The position numbers and the translations under genes are program-made. A DNA stretch of 64,000 nucleotides from Kyrpidia sp. (GTDB taxonomy: Bacteria; Bacillota; Bacilli; Kyrpidiales; Kyrpidiaceae), in assembly GCA_029960885.1 (NCBI GenBank), contig JASBVV010000046.1:1-64000 (forward strand). Reading direction: 5' to 3'. Under the pieces are notes generated by a model, which was not told the DNA's origin, searched no databases, and saw only the letters and a program-made list of their open reading frames with translations. Numbering within the stretch: position 1 is the stretch's first letter; every line of letters starts with the position of its first letter. Shown in pieces: positions 9,768-18,765 of the stretch.

Positions 9768-10411
9768 CGGCGAAGCTTTCTGTGCGATGGGCGGCTGCCG
9801 TGGGGGCGCTGGCCCTGGTCTTGACGCTCGTGATTTCCGGGACCGTGCTGTCCCTCCTGGGCTATCCCGTGGCCTCCAGGGTCAAAAACACCGTACTCGG
9901 CACCCTGCACCTCCTGCTTCCGGCCCGGCCTGCCGCTCCTGGGGGACCCACCCAAGCCCAGGTGGATGCCCTGCAGGCTCAGGTGGCCTCTTTGCAAGCG
10001 CAGTTGGACGATGCCCGGCGGCAACTGCAGCAGGCGAGAGCCGCGGCATCCCCTGTGGGGGCCGCCTCCGGCCAGGGGGTGGGGACGGGGGCGGGAATGG
10101 GGCCGACTTCGGGGACTTCTCCCCTCGGGGGAGGCGGGCCGGGGACCGGCGGAACGCCGGGAGGCTCCGGACCCGGAGTGCCGGCCGGCGCAGGTGCCGT
10201 CGGCGGGCCGGGGGCCGTGCAGGATGTGAATCAGGTCTACGCCGCCATGACGCCGGCCAAGGCGGCCGCGATTTTGCAACAATTGACTCCCCAAGAGGCC
10301 GCCGCGGCGATCCAGGGGTTGTCCACCGACGACCGCGCGGCCATTCTTGAAAAAATGGATCCGAAAACGGCGGCGGCGGTGATACAAATCATGGGGAGGG
10401 CGGGACAGTGA
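9764..10411 (+). CDS. MotE-family membrane protein (YlxF-like)
   Basis: 215 residues from a GTG overlapping the fliJ stop. One N-terminal membrane segment (about residues 11-33, AVGALALVLTLVISGTVLSLL) is followed by a coiled coil (VDALQAQVASLQAQLDDARR). A low-complexity Gly/Ala/Pro linker (about 95-150) precedes a C-terminal MgtE-N/MotE-like helical domain (VYAAMTPAKAAAILQQLTPQ, AAILEKMDPKTAAAVIQIM). It occupies the place of Bacillus subtilis ylxF between fliJ and fliK. MotE-like proteins are thought to help MotC or stator assembly; the role here is inferred. Confidence 0.8.
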   Translation: MTAKLSVRWAAAVGALALVLTLVISGTVLSLLGYPVASRVKNTVLGTLHLLLPARPAAPGGPTQAQVDALQAQVASLQAQLDDARRQLQQARAAASPVGAASGQGVGTGAGMGPTSGTSPLGGGGPGTGGTPGGSGPGVPAGAGAVGGPGAVQDVNQVYAAMTPAKAAAILQQLTPQEAAAAIQGLSTDDRAAILEKMDPKTAAAVIQIMGRAGQ

Positions 10412-11863
10412 ATGGAACATTCATGAGTGGGGCGCCCCCCGCGGCGCAGGTTTCAGGTCAACATGGAACGGGTAAATCGGCCGCGGCAACCGGCGGGTTG
10501 CCGGCGACCCAGGCGGGGCGTCCGGGGAAAGACGGTCCCGTCCAGACATTCCACCTCCTGTTGGCGGAGCAGATGCCGGAAAAGGCCGGGCGGACCCATG
10601 ACGCCAAAACGGCGCCGAAGAAAAAACCCCTGTCCGCGGGCGATCGGGAGAACAAAGAGGGAAACCCGGGGGCTCCCCTCCTGATTCCGGCGGCTCCGGG
10701 CGGAGAACGCGCGTTGGCTCATCCCAGCGCCGTCCGGCTGTCCGGCGGGGGGGTGGTCGACGTCGGAGAGATTCGGGCAACCGGCGAGCCCGCCCCGGAA
10801 GGCACCGGGTTCGGTTCCGGCGACACGGCGGGCCGACGGGTGTTCTCCCCGAGGCGACCCGGAGCCGGTTCGGTCCCGACCGAAGGAAAATGGAGGAGCG
10901 AGGCGACCGCCGATTTGGCGCCCCGGGATGTTGAGATTTCCTTTCCCGGCACGGACGCGGATGCCCGGGGGCGTCAAGTTCCCGCGCATGTCCTGGGGGA
11001 GTCGGGTGATCAACCCGGGGGAAGCGGATCTGCGGGACATGCCGGCCGGCGGCCCGAGTTCGCCGATGCCGCCGGGCCGGCGCCGGAATCCCAAGCCGGT
11101 GGGAACTCCGTCCAGAATACCCCCGTCTCCGCGGTGGATGCCCGGGTGATCCGGCGGGACCCGCCGGCCGTCACGGCGCTGACCGCTCTGGGAGGACAGG
11201 TCTTCGAACAGGAGGGAACGTCCCCCGGGATCCAGGGCGTTCCGCCGGCGGACCGCCGGCGGAATGACCCGAGAGGGATGACCGCAGGGCCGGGTGTCTC
11301 CGGAACATGGTTTCAGACAAGTCCACCGGGGCAGGCGATGCAGGAACCGCCGGCGGTCTTGACGAATGTGCCCAATGAGCAGGTGGGAAATGCGGTGGTT
11401 GCAAACCTGGCCCAGAGGACTTGGCGACCGGGCGAGAGTGTCACCCTGCGGGTGACCGTGGTGCCGGCCGACCTGGGTCCCGTGCAGGTGGTGGCGCATA
11501 TGGATTCCAGCGGACAGTTACACGTTCAGATCCATACCGCATCCCTGGAGACCCCAGTCGCTGATTCAGCAGCAATCGGCGCAGTTGATGGGTCATCTTC
11601 AGCAAAACCACATCCCGGTCCACCGCCTTGATGTGACCAATGATCCTTCCCTGGGCGGGAGTTCCGGTCAAAGTGGAATGTTTCAAGGCGGGACGGGATC
11701 CTGGCAGGATCAAGGGCGGTCTCCCCTTTACTCTTCCATCGGCGGCAGCGGAGGGGCCGGGATGTCCCCGGATATTTCCGGGGACGGGCCATCCCAAGCC
11801 GTGTACGGGGCCGCCGCGGCGAGCAGGGCTTACGGGTCCGCCAATTTTGAAGCGGTGGTATGA
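10408..11863 (+). CDS. fliK: Flagellar hook-length control protein FliK, frameshifted
   Basis: FliK measures hook length and switches export specificity. The first frame (10408 to about 11553) covers the long disordered Pro/Gly-rich part and the start of the conserved domain (GESVTLRVTVVPADLGPVQV). The frame then goes astray and stops at 11631. The next frame resumes from about 11555 with SLIQQQSAQLMGHLQQNHIP, then the family-typical HRLDV and FQGG segments, to a stop at 11863. Removing one C from CCCC (11552-11555) joins them as ETQSLIQQQ and gives 484 residues. As read, the gene would give a truncated protein; a sequencing error or true mutation cannot be told apart here. Overlaps the motE-like stop. 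Confidence 0.88.
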
Positions 11864-11902
11864 GAGGAGATATCCGCCATATGGACGGGAGGAGGAGAAC
11901 CG

Positions 11903-12346
11903 ATGGGAGATATGGTTGTGACCGGCGGAACCTCAGCGACGGGCGCGGGTGGAACGCCGTGGGTCAATCCAAAAAGCCAGTTGGACAAAAACGCCTTTCT
12001 TCAACTTCTGGTCGCTCAATTGAAAAACCAGGACCCGCTGCAGCCGATGGACAGCACCCAGTTTATTTCCCAGTTGGCGCAGTTCTCCGCCCTGGAACAG
12101 ATGACGAATGTCGCGCAGAGTCAGAGTCAGGCCCTGATGGCGACCCAGATGCAGGCGGCGGCCGAATGGATCGGCAAGGGCGTGTCGTACGTGGATGACC
12201 AGGGCAACACGGTCTCCGGTCTCGCCCAGGGCGTTCAGCTGAAGGACGGGGCGGTCTACCTCGATGTCGGCGGGGTCAGTGTTCCCTGGGGTTCTGTGGT
12301 GGCCGTGACGTCGCCGGCGCCCGGCGGTTCTGCGGGCGGGCCGTGA
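11903..12346 (+). CDS. flgD: Flagellar hook capping/assembly protein FlgD
   Basis: Scaffold that caps the growing hook and is not kept in the finished flagellum. 147 residues, the short Bacillus-type form (about 140) without the long C-terminal FnIII/tudor extension. The ATG follows GGAGGAGGAG. The N-terminal signature LDKNAFLQLLVAQLKNQDPL, QPMDSTQFISQLAQFSALEQ is unmistakable. It lies between fliK and flgE. Confidence 0.95.
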   Translation: MGDMVVTGGTSATGAGGTPWVNPKSQLDKNAFLQLLVAQLKNQDPLQPMDSTQFISQLAQFSALEQMTNVAQSQSQALMATQMQAAAEWIGKGVSYVDDQGNTVSGLAQGVQLKDGAVYLDVGGVSVPWGSVVAVTSPAPGGSAGGP

Positions 12347-12394
12347 TTTTCTGCAGCGAGCGGATGTGAATACGCAACAGGAGGATGATGGGCC

Positions 12395-13192
12395 ATGATG
12401 CGTTCCCTGTATGCAGGGGTGTCCGGGATGCGGGCTTTCCAGACCAAGATGGACGTGATCGGCAACAACATCGCCAACGTCAACACCGTGGGCTTCAAAG
12501 CCAGCCGGGTGATGTTTCATGACTTGATGAGCCAGACCCTCGCCGGAGCCACCGCTCCCGGAGATACCACCGGCGGCGCCAATCCGCAGCAGGTCGGGCT
12601 GGGGGTCGGGGTGGCCAGCATCGATACCCCGATGACTCCCGGTGCCCCGATGATGACCGGGGTCCCCACCGATTTGGCCATCGAGGGGAACGGCTTCTTT
12701 GTCGTCCAGCTCCCCGACGGCGCCAGCCACGCGTACACGCGCGCGGGAAACTTTCACATTGACAGCAATCGGAATCTGGTCACCGCGGAGGGGTTGTATG
12801 TGTTGGATACCGGCGGGGCTCCGATTCAACTGCCGGACAACACGAAAACGGTCACCATCGACAAGAACGGCAATGTGAACTGCGTCCTTGACGACGGAAC
12901 GACGCAGACCGCAGGTCAGATCGGCCTCGCCATGTTCGCCAACCCCGAAGGTCTTCAAAAGATGGGGAATAACCTGTTCCTGGAGACTCCGAACTCCGGG
13001 GCCGCCGACGTACAGGCTCCCAATCAAGGAGTGTACGGAAGCATCACTTCCGGAGCCTTGGAGATGTCCAATGTGGACCTGACCAACGAATTCACCGAGA
13101 TGATCATCGCCCAGCGGGCGTTCCAGGCCAATGCCCGAACGATTACCAGTGACGACCAGATGCTTCAAGAGGTCGTCAATCTGAAACGGTGA
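12395..13192 (+). CDS. flgE: Flagellar hook protein FlgE (FlgG-like)
   Basis: Hook subunit. 265 residues, matching the short hook protein at this place in Bacillus subtilis (264 residues), formerly called FlgG. It starts MMRSLYAGVSGMRAFQTKMD and contains GNNIANVNTVGFKASRV, the rod/hook N-terminal motif; the end EMSNVDLTNEFTEMIIAQRA, FQANARTI is the matching C-terminal helix. Many pipelines would name it FlgG by similarity; operon position favours hook. AGGAGG lies 11-16 bp upstream; the second Met (12398) is an alternative start. Confidence 0.9.
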   Translation: MMRSLYAGVSGMRAFQTKMDVIGNNIANVNTVGFKASRVMFHDLMSQTLAGATAPGDTTGGANPQQVGLGVGVASIDTPMTPGAPMMTGVPTDLAIEGNGFFVVQLPDGASHAYTRAGNFHIDSNRNLVTAEGLYVLDTGGAPIQLPDNTKTVTIDKNGNVNCVLDDGTTQTAGQIGLAMFANPEGLQKMGNNLFLETPNSGAADVQAPNQGVYGSITSGALEMSNVDLTNEFTEMIIAQRAFQANARTITSDDQMLQEVVNLKR

Positions 13193-13229
13193 CGCCGGTT
13201 CAAGGGCCGGCTTCCCCGGGTGTTCCCCG

Positions 13230-13460
13230 ATGATTTCCCTGACTCGACTGAACGGCCGGGAAGTTTTGGTGAATGCTCTGTTGATCGAGTTGGTGGAGTC
13301 CACCCCCGACACCGTGATCACCTTGTGCACCGGCCGCAAGATCGTTGTGCGGGAGTCGGCCGAAGAGGTGGCCGAGCGCGTCGCGGAGTACTGCCGAAGT
13401 ATCGGCCTTTTGCGGGGCGTCCAAGGAGTTCGACGGGAAGGGGGGAGCCGCGACGGGTAA
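13230..13460 (+). CDS. flbD: FlbD/SwrD family flagellar protein
   Basis: Small protein of 76 residues found in fla/che operons between flgE and fliL. In Bacillus subtilis the homologue SwrD supports flagellar torque. The conserved core MISLTRLNGREVLVNALLIE, then VESTPDTVITLCTGRKIVV, is typical of FlbD. The C-terminal tail (about residues 60-76, Arg/Gly-rich) is variable. Its stop (13458-13460) falls at the region where fliL should begin. Confidence 0.9.
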   Translation: MISLTRLNGREVLVNALLIELVESTPDTVITLCTGRKIVVRESAEEVAERVAEYCRSIGLLRGVQGVRREGGSRDG

Positions 13461-13866
13461 ACCAGTAACCTGGATTCTGGTCGTGATCTTGGCGGCGGCG
13501 GTGGGGGCCGGAGCTTGGTACATTCTCGGATCTCGGGCGACCTCCTCGGGTCCGCCGTCGGCGGCCGATCTTGCGAAGACGCGCTACGATCTGCCCCAGA
13601 TGACCACCAATCTGGCCGGCGGAGGGGTCATTCAGATGAGCGTGTCCCTGCAGGCCGACTCCGATCGAACCAAGTCGGAGTTGGATTTGCGAAAGGTCCA
13701 GATCCAAGACGCCATCAACGAAATCGTACATAATTGGAAACGGGACGATCTCGACCGACCCCAGGGGCAGGAAAAATTGAAGGCCGATCTCTTGAAGAGA
13801 ATCAACGAGCTCCTTCAAAACGGCCGGGTGGTGCAGGTGTATTTTCCTTCGATTATCGTTCAGTAA
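13345..13866 (+). CDS. fliL: Flagellar basal body-associated protein FliL (start uncertain)
   Basis: Inner-membrane protein that surrounds the stator and supports motor function. Recognisable FliL begins about 13459 (KPVTWILVVILAAAVGAGAW, the single membrane helix) and continues with the periplasmic domain TTNLAGGGVIQMSVSLQAD and the end VVQVYFPSIIVQ. The frame is open back to a TTG at 13345, but that region is flbD read out of frame, so most of it cannot be real. No ATG, GTG or TTG lies between 13348 and the membrane helix; a GCG stands at 13450 and an ACG at 13453, a few bases after GAAGGGGGG. The true protein is probably about 135-140 residues. Confidence 0.85.
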   Translation: MCGSRPKRWPSASRSTAEVSAFCGASKEFDGKGGAATGKPVTWILVVILAAAVGAGAWYILGSRATSSGPPSAADLAKTRYDLPQMTTNLAGGGVIQMSVSLQADSDRTKSELDLRKVQIQDAINEIVHNWKRDDLDRPQGQEKLKADLLKRINELLQNGRVVQVYFPSIIVQ

Positions 13867-13881
13867 GGGGGTGATTGAACC

Positions 13882-14880
13882 GTGGCGGACGTCCTGTCAC
13901 AACGAGAAATCGACGCCCTCTTACAGGCTCTGAGCTCCGGTGAAGTTTCGGCCGAAGCCATGAAGGAAGAGGAGGAACACCGAAGGATCCGCGTTTACGA
14001 TTTCAAGCGGGCCATGCGGTTTTCCAAAGACCAGTTGCGGAGTCTCACACGGATTTACGAGAACTACGTGCGCATGCTGAGCACCCATTTTTCCGCACAA
14101 CTCCGTACCTGGATGCACCTGGACGTGATCTCGGTGGAGCAGTTGCCCTACGAGGAGTTCATCCGGTCCATGCCCCAACTGTCCACGCTGCTTGTGGTGG
14201 ATCTATCCCCGCTGAGCGGTCAATGGGTGATCGGCATCGGACCGGAAGTCGCCTTCGTGATGTTGGACCGCTTGTTGGGCGGCCCCGGAGTCGAGCCGCC
14301 GGCGGCGAGGACATTTACCGAGATTGAGACCACGGTGTTCGAGCGTTCTTGGAGTCGTTCCCTGGGCGTTCTGGGCGACGCGTGGAAGGGGATTGTCGAG
14401 GACATGCGTCCGACGTTGTCGTTCATTGAGTTCAATCCCCAGTTTTTACAAATCGCAGCACCGAACGATACGGTGGCGGTGGTGTCGATCAGTGTGCGGA
14501 TTATGGAAACCACCGGGCTGATGCACGTATGTATGCCTCACCTGACGCTGGAGCGGTTGCTCCCCAAGCTCAGTTCGCAGCACATGCTGGGGATGAGGCA
14601 GACGGGGCGGGAACTGGACCCGGTCAAACAAGAGGCGCTGCAGCAGCGCCTTCGCACGGCGCCCCTGGATGTGCGGGCGGTTCTCGGGAGGACCGCCCTC
14701 GATTTTCACGATGTCATGCATTTGGCGCCGGGGGATGTGATTCCCCTTCATCAGTCCGTGGAAAAACCCATTGAAATCCTCGTGGGCGATCGGGTGAAGT
14801 TTCTCGGGCGCCCGGGGGTGGATCACGGTCGGCTCGCCGTGCAGATCACCGACATCGTCAACGAGGAGGGGGGGGAGTAA
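13882..14880 (+). CDS. fliM: Flagellar motor switch protein FliM
   Basis: C-ring protein that binds phosphorylated CheY. 332 residues from a GTG. The N-terminal peptide DVLSQREIDALLQAL is the CheY-P docking segment. The central CheC-like domain includes EEFIRSMPQLSTLLVVDLSP (contact with FliG through the GGXG-type region LLGGPG). The C-terminal SpoA domain (about residues 250-325) ends FLGRPGVDHGRLAVQITDIV. It is two bases from fliY. Confidence 0.96.
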   Translation: MADVLSQREIDALLQALSSGEVSAEAMKEEEEHRRIRVYDFKRAMRFSKDQLRSLTRIYENYVRMLSTHFSAQLRTWMHLDVISVEQLPYEEFIRSMPQLSTLLVVDLSPLSGQWVIGIGPEVAFVMLDRLLGGPGVEPPAARTFTEIETTVFERSWSRSLGVLGDAWKGIVEDMRPTLSFIEFNPQFLQIAAPNDTVAVVSISVRIMETTGLMHVCMPHLTLERLLPKLSSQHMLGMRQTGRELDPVKQEALQQRLRTAPLDVRAVLGRTALDFHDVMHLAPGDVIPLHQSVEKPIEILVGDRVKFLGRPGVDHGRLAVQITDIVNEEGGE

Positions 14881-14882
14881 AC

Positions 14883-16007
14883 GTGGCAGACGACGTGTTG
14901 TCTCAAGACGAAATCGACGCCCTGTTGCGCCAACACGCCTCTCCTTCATCGCCGACGGGCGATGACGAGCCGCTGAGCGAGGTGGAACGGGACGCCCTGG
15001 GGGAGATTGGCAACATCAGTTTCGGCACCGCCGCCACCGCGCTATCCACCCTGCTGAACAAACGGGTGGAAATCACGACGCCGATGGTGAGCGTCACCCG
15101 GACGAAAGAGTTGGGCGGTGAATTCCCGTTGCCCCACGTGGCCATCCAAGTTCAGTACACCGCGGGGTTTCAAGGGGTGAATGCCCTGTTCATCCGCCTT
15201 CGGGATGCCCAGATCATTGCCGATTTGATGATGGGAGGCGAGGGCAACCCTCCGGAGGGAGACCTGGACGAACTGCAACTGAGCGCCGTGAGCGAAGCGA
15301 TGAACCAGATGATGGGATCGGCGGCCACATCGATGTCTCAGATGTACAATATGATGATTAATATTTCGCCGCCCCAGGCGCGAGTGGTCGATTTTCGGAA
15401 GGAACAGCCGGAGGCCCTGTTCTCCGGAGAAGAGCAAGTGGTCAAGGTGGCGTTTCGCCTGATCGTCAATGATCTCATCGATTCTCACATCATGCAGGTG
15501 ATCCCTCTCTCCTTTGCCCGGAAGATGGTCGCCGCTTTGATGACGCCCGAGGAGGCGCCTTCCTCGCCTGCGGCAGTCGAAGCCCGGGCTTCCGTCAACG
15601 GGGACGGCGCCGCGGGAACCGCGTCCGGCCCGCCCCCGGGCCCGTCCGCCGGGCCGGCTCCGGCGGCCGAGACGGCGGCCGCGCAAACGGTTGTTCAGCC
15701 TGTCCAATTCGGGCCTCTGCCAAGTTCGAAAGCGGAGTCCCCCCGAATGGATAACCTCGACCTGCTGCTCGACGTGCCTCTGACCGTCAGTGTCGAATTG
15801 GGACGCACTCGCCAGTCCGTCCGGGACGTCCTGGGTTGGACGCTGGGGTCGGTGGTGGAACTCGACCGGCTGGCCGGAGAGCCCGTGGACATCTACGTGA
15901 ACAATAAACTGATTGCAAAAGGGGAAGTCGTGGTCATCGACGAAAATTTTGGCGTTCGGGTGACCGATATTGTACACCCCCGCGACCGAATGCGCGGTGT
16001 GCAGTGA
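14883..16007 (+). CDS. fliY: Flagellar motor switch phosphatase FliY (FliN-type)
   Basis: C-ring protein combining a CheY-P phosphatase with FliN. 374 residues. The N-terminus DVLSQDEIDALLRQ repeats the CheY-P binding peptide of FliM. The CheC-like domain has both phosphatase centres: DALGEIGN and SAVSEAMN (D/S-x3-E-x2-N). A Pro/Ala linker (about residues 222-270) leads to the C-terminal FliN/SpoA domain (MDNLDLLLDVPLTVSVELGR). FliY is the Gram-positive replacement for FliN and dephosphorylates CheY at the motor. Confidence 0.95.
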   Translation: MADDVLSQDEIDALLRQHASPSSPTGDDEPLSEVERDALGEIGNISFGTAATALSTLLNKRVEITTPMVSVTRTKELGGEFPLPHVAIQVQYTAGFQGVNALFIRLRDAQIIADLMMGGEGNPPEGDLDELQLSAVSEAMNQMMGSAATSMSQMYNMMINISPPQARVVDFRKEQPEALFSGEEQVVKVAFRLIVNDLIDSHIMQVIPLSFARKMVAALMTPEEAPSSPAAVEARASVNGDGAAGTASGPPPGPSAGPAPAAETAAAQTVVQPVQFGPLPSSKAESPRMDNLDLLLDVPLTVSVELGRTRQSVRDVLGWTLGSVVELDRLAGEPVDIYVNNKLIAKGEVVVIDENFGVRVTDIVHPRDRMRGVQ

Positions 16008-16020
16008 GGAGGGTGAGAAG

Positions 16021-16383
16021 GTGAGTCACAGGGTTCTCATCGTGGACGATGCGGCGTTCATGCGCATGATGATCAAGGAGATCCTGACGAAGCACGGGTA
16101 TGAAGTGGTGGGCGAGGCCGTGAACGGCATGCAGGCGGTGGAGAAATACCAAGAGCTGAAGCCCGATCTGGTCACTTTGGACATTACCATGCCGGAGATG
16201 GACGGCATTGAGGCGCTCAAGCGCATTCGCCAGATCGACCCCCAGGCCAAGGTCATCATGTGTTCGGCCATGGGGCAGCAGGCCATGGTGATCGACGCGA
16301 TACAGGCCGGGGCCAAGGACTTTATTGTCAAGCCGTTTCAGGCGGAGCGGGTCCTGGAAGCGGTCCGCAAAACCCTGGGATGA
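16021..16383 (+). CDS. cheY: Chemotaxis response regulator CheY
   Basis: Single receiver domain that carries the chemotaxis signal from CheA to FliM/FliY. The GTG at 16021 is chosen because GAGGAGGGTGAGAAG precedes it and the protein then starts VSHRVLIVDD and has 120 residues; a longer frame from 15970 overlaps fliY. Acidic pocket D9/D10, phosphorylation site D54 (LVTLDITMPEMDG), the conserved Ser (MCSAMG) and Lys (FIVKPF) are all present. Confidence 0.97.
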   Translation: MSHRVLIVDDAAFMRMMIKEILTKHGYEVVGEAVNGMQAVEKYQELKPDLVTLDITMPEMDGIEALKRIRQIDPQAKVIMCSAMGQQAMVIDAIQAGAKDFIVKPFQAERVLEAVRKTLG

Positions 16384-16384
16384 A

Positions 16385-16912
16385 ATGATGAAACCGGCGG
16401 TTCTGGCTGCTGCGCAGGTGTGGATGTGGGGATGGCCCCGTTTCGCGTTGGCCGTGACGAACTCGGTGGAAGATGCCGTGCGCCGCACGCCGTCTTCCGG
16501 CAGTCCGCCCGCGATGCCTCCCGAGCCTTCCCTGGGACTGTCCCTCGCCAAACTGGGGATCGGCCTGCTGGTCGTCCTGGCCGTCATCTGGTTGGTCTCC
16601 CGGTGGGTGCGGCGGCGGTGGCCGCGTGCGGCGGGGGGTGAGGCGCTTCGGGTACTGGGCACGCTTCCGCTTGGACCGGGCAAGTCCGTCTGTCTGGTGG
16701 AAGTGGCGGATCGGGTGTTGGTGCTCGGGGTGGGTCAAGAGATTCGCGTCCTTGAAGTGATTGACGATCCGGAGCGGCGGGACAAGCTCCGGCCGGACGG
16801 AGGGGCCATCCCGGTCGCTTTTGATCGCCAGCTTGCCGAGGCGCTGCGCCGGATGGCCGACCGGCGCCGGACGTGGTTGCGCCGCCAGAGAGGTTCGGAT
16901 GCCGATGAGTGA
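16385..16912 (+). CDS. fliO: Flagellar biosynthesis protein FliO (FliZ-type)
   Basis: Membrane protein that helps assemble FliP into the export gate. 175 residues from the ATG at 16385; the next ATG at 16388 is equally possible. A short hydrophobic N-terminus is followed by a membrane segment LSLAKLGIGLLVVLAVIWLV (about residues 50-69) and the FliO cytoplasmic domain (LRVLGTLPLGPGKSVCLVEV, LVLGVGQEIRVLEV). It lies between cheY and fliP as in Bacillus. The end overlaps the fliP start. Confidence 0.9.
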   Translation: MMKPAVLAAAQVWMWGWPRFALAVTNSVEDAVRRTPSSGSPPAMPPEPSLGLSLAKLGIGLLVVLAVIWLVSRWVRRRWPRAAGGEALRVLGTLPLGPGKSVCLVEVADRVLVLGVGQEIRVLEVIDDPERRDKLRPDGGAIPVAFDRQLAEALRRMADRRRTWLRRQRGSDADE

Positions 16913-17696
16913 GCGAACGCAGCGATACGAAAAACTCGTGATGTGGATATGTCTCGGCCTGGTCGTCGGTCTGATTCCGGGAGCGGATCGCGCCCTGGCC
17001 GCGCCGGCGGATCCCACCGCGGTGATTCCCGGCTTGCCGCCGGCGCTGCAACCCGATTCTTCCCCCCAGGGGGTGGCGGGAACCCTTCAGATCATCCTGT
17101 TGATCACCGTCCTGTCCCTGGCGCCCGGAATTCTCGTCATGATCACCAGTTTTACCCGGATGGTCGTGGTTCTGTCGTTCGTCCGGAGCGCCCTGGCGGT
17201 CCAACAGACTCCCCCGAATCAGGTATTGATCGGCTTGGCGCTGGCGTTGACGTTTTTCGTGATGGCTCCCACTCTGGGGCAGGTGAACCAGCAGGCGGTT
17301 CAGCCGTATCTCCGCGGCCAGTTGACGCAAAGTCAGGCTTTGGCCCAGGCGGAAGTGCCCTTTAAACATTTTATGGCCAAACAGACTCGGGAGAAGGATC
17401 TTCAGTTATTTTTGGATTACCGCCATGCGGCGCTGCCGTCCCGGGTCGAGGACATTCCGCTGTCCCTGCTGGTGCCGGCTTACACGATCAGCGAATTGAA
17501 AACCGCTTTTGAAATCGGATTCATGATTTTCATCCCGTTTTTGATCATCGATATGGTGATTTCCAGTGTGCTCATGGCGATGGGGATGATGATGCTGCCG
17601 CCGGTGATCGTGTCCCTGCCGTTCAAAATTCTGCTGTTTGTCCTGGCGGACGGATGGTATCTCGTTGTCAAATCGCTCCTGGCGGGCTATGTGTGA
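16899..17696 (+). CDS. fliP: Flagellar export gate protein FliP
   Basis: Core pore subunit of the flagellar type III export gate. 265 residues from the ATG at 16899 (alternative at 16905); a longer frame runs through fliO and is not real. A cleavable-looking signal sequence (about residues 14-32) is followed by the FliP body: LAPGILVMITSFTRMVVVLS, the methionine-rich gate motif MAMGMMMLPPVIVSLPFKIL and the end VKSLLAGYV. Four hydrophobic segments are visible. Confidence 0.96.
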   Translation: MPMSERTQRYEKLVMWICLGLVVGLIPGADRALAAPADPTAVIPGLPPALQPDSSPQGVAGTLQIILLITVLSLAPGILVMITSFTRMVVVLSFVRSALAVQQTPPNQVLIGLALALTFFVMAPTLGQVNQQAVQPYLRGQLTQSQALAQAEVPFKHFMAKQTREKDLQLFLDYRHAALPSRVEDIPLSLLVPAYTISELKTAFEIGFMIFIPFLIIDMVISSVLMAMGMMMLPPVIVSLPFKILLFVLADGWYLVVKSLLAGYV

Positions 17697-17704
17697 GGTG
17701 AATT

Positions 17705-17977
17705 GTGGTGAGTCCGGACAATGTGCTGCAGATCGGGCAGGAAACGCTGAAGATCGCCTTTTTGCTGTCGTTGCCTTTTTTGGGCTCGACGCTGGTGGTG
17801 GGCCTGATCGTCAGCATCCTTCAGGCGGTGACTCAGATTCAGGAACCCACGTTGACATTTTTGCCGAAAGTTCTGGCTGTTTTTGTGGTGTTGCTGCTTC
17901 TTGGCCCCTGGATGCTGCATACCTTGCTCGATTACACCGAGGGCATTTTCGGGCAGTTGTCCGGGTTCATCCGATGA
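17705..17977 (+). CDS. fliQ: Flagellar export gate protein FliQ
   Basis: Small two-helix membrane protein (90 residues) of the export gate. LKIAFLLSLPFLGSTLVVGL and IVSILQAVTQIQEPTLTFLP are the family signature. The GTG at 17705 is followed directly by another GTG at 17708. Its stop overlaps the fliR ATG (ATGA). Confidence 0.96.
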   Translation: MVSPDNVLQIGQETLKIAFLLSLPFLGSTLVVGLIVSILQAVTQIQEPTLTFLPKVLAVFVVLLLLGPWMLHTLLDYTEGIFGQLSGFIR

Positions 17978-18765
17978 CTTCCCTGCTCGCTTGGGTCAAT
18001 CAGGTTGAGGTCTGGCTGTTGATCATGGCCCGGGTGACCGGCTGGGTGATGACGGCCCCGGTGTTTTCCAGCCGCATCGTATCCATGCCCGTTCAACTCG
18101 GGTTTGCCGGCGTCCTCTCGATCGTGGCCGGCGAAACGGTGATCCCCGTCCAGGGCGGGTCGGTGGCCGGCCTCACCCTGGGGCCATATCTGTTTGAGGT
18201 GGTTAAACAGTGGTTGATCGGCGCCACCATTGGATTTGTCGGTTCGGTCATCTTCACGGCGGCCGAAATGGCCGGGCAGCTCATCGACATGCAAATGGGA
18301 TTTTCCATGGTCAGCCTGTTCAATCCCCAGTTTGGAACCGGCGGGGCGCTTCTGGCCAACTGGCAGGCCTGGTTGGCCACGTTGGTGTTTGTGACCGTGG
18401 ACGGCCATCTTGCGCTCCTGGCCGGACTCCTGCACAGTTTCGATTGGATCCCCCTCGGGGCCGCCGCGCCGGTGGGCCCGGCGGCCGAGGTGATCGCCCG
18501 GGGCGTGGCCGTCCTGTTTGTGCTGGGAATCCAGTTATCGGCTCCGATGCTGCTCTCGCTTCTCCTGTTCGACGTCATCCTGGCTTTTGTCTCCCGGGCG
18601 GCTCCCCAGGTCAACGTGCTGTTTGTGGCCTTGCCGGGCAAAATCCTCGCCGGTTGGGGGATCGCCTTGGTCACACTCCCGGTCCTCATCCTTGGGATCG
18701 GCCGGGTGATCGGCTGGATGAACACAGCGGTGGACGGCGTGCTCCGCGCCTTGGGATCGGGGTGA
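17974..18765 (+). CDS. fliR: Flagellar export gate protein FliR
   Basis: Gate subunit that assembles with FliP and FliQ. 263 residues from the ATG at 17974, chosen because it overlaps the fliQ stop and gives the family length; the frame is open further upstream only as a shadow of fliP/fliQ. About six to eight hydrophobic segments, with the conserved AEMAGQLIDMQMGFSMVSLF, NPQFGT and SAPMLLSLLLFDVILAFVSR. The stop overlaps the flhB GTG. Confidence 0.95.
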   Translation: MTSLLAWVNQVEVWLLIMARVTGWVMTAPVFSSRIVSMPVQLGFAGVLSIVAGETVIPVQGGSVAGLTLGPYLFEVVKQWLIGATIGFVGSVIFTAAEMAGQLIDMQMGFSMVSLFNPQFGTGGALLANWQAWLATLVFVTVDGHLALLAGLLHSFDWIPLGAAAPVGPAAEVIARGVAVLFVLGIQLSAPMLLSLLLFDVILAFVSRAAPQVNVLFVALPGKILAGWGIALVTLPVLILGIGRVIGWMNTAVDGVLRALGSG

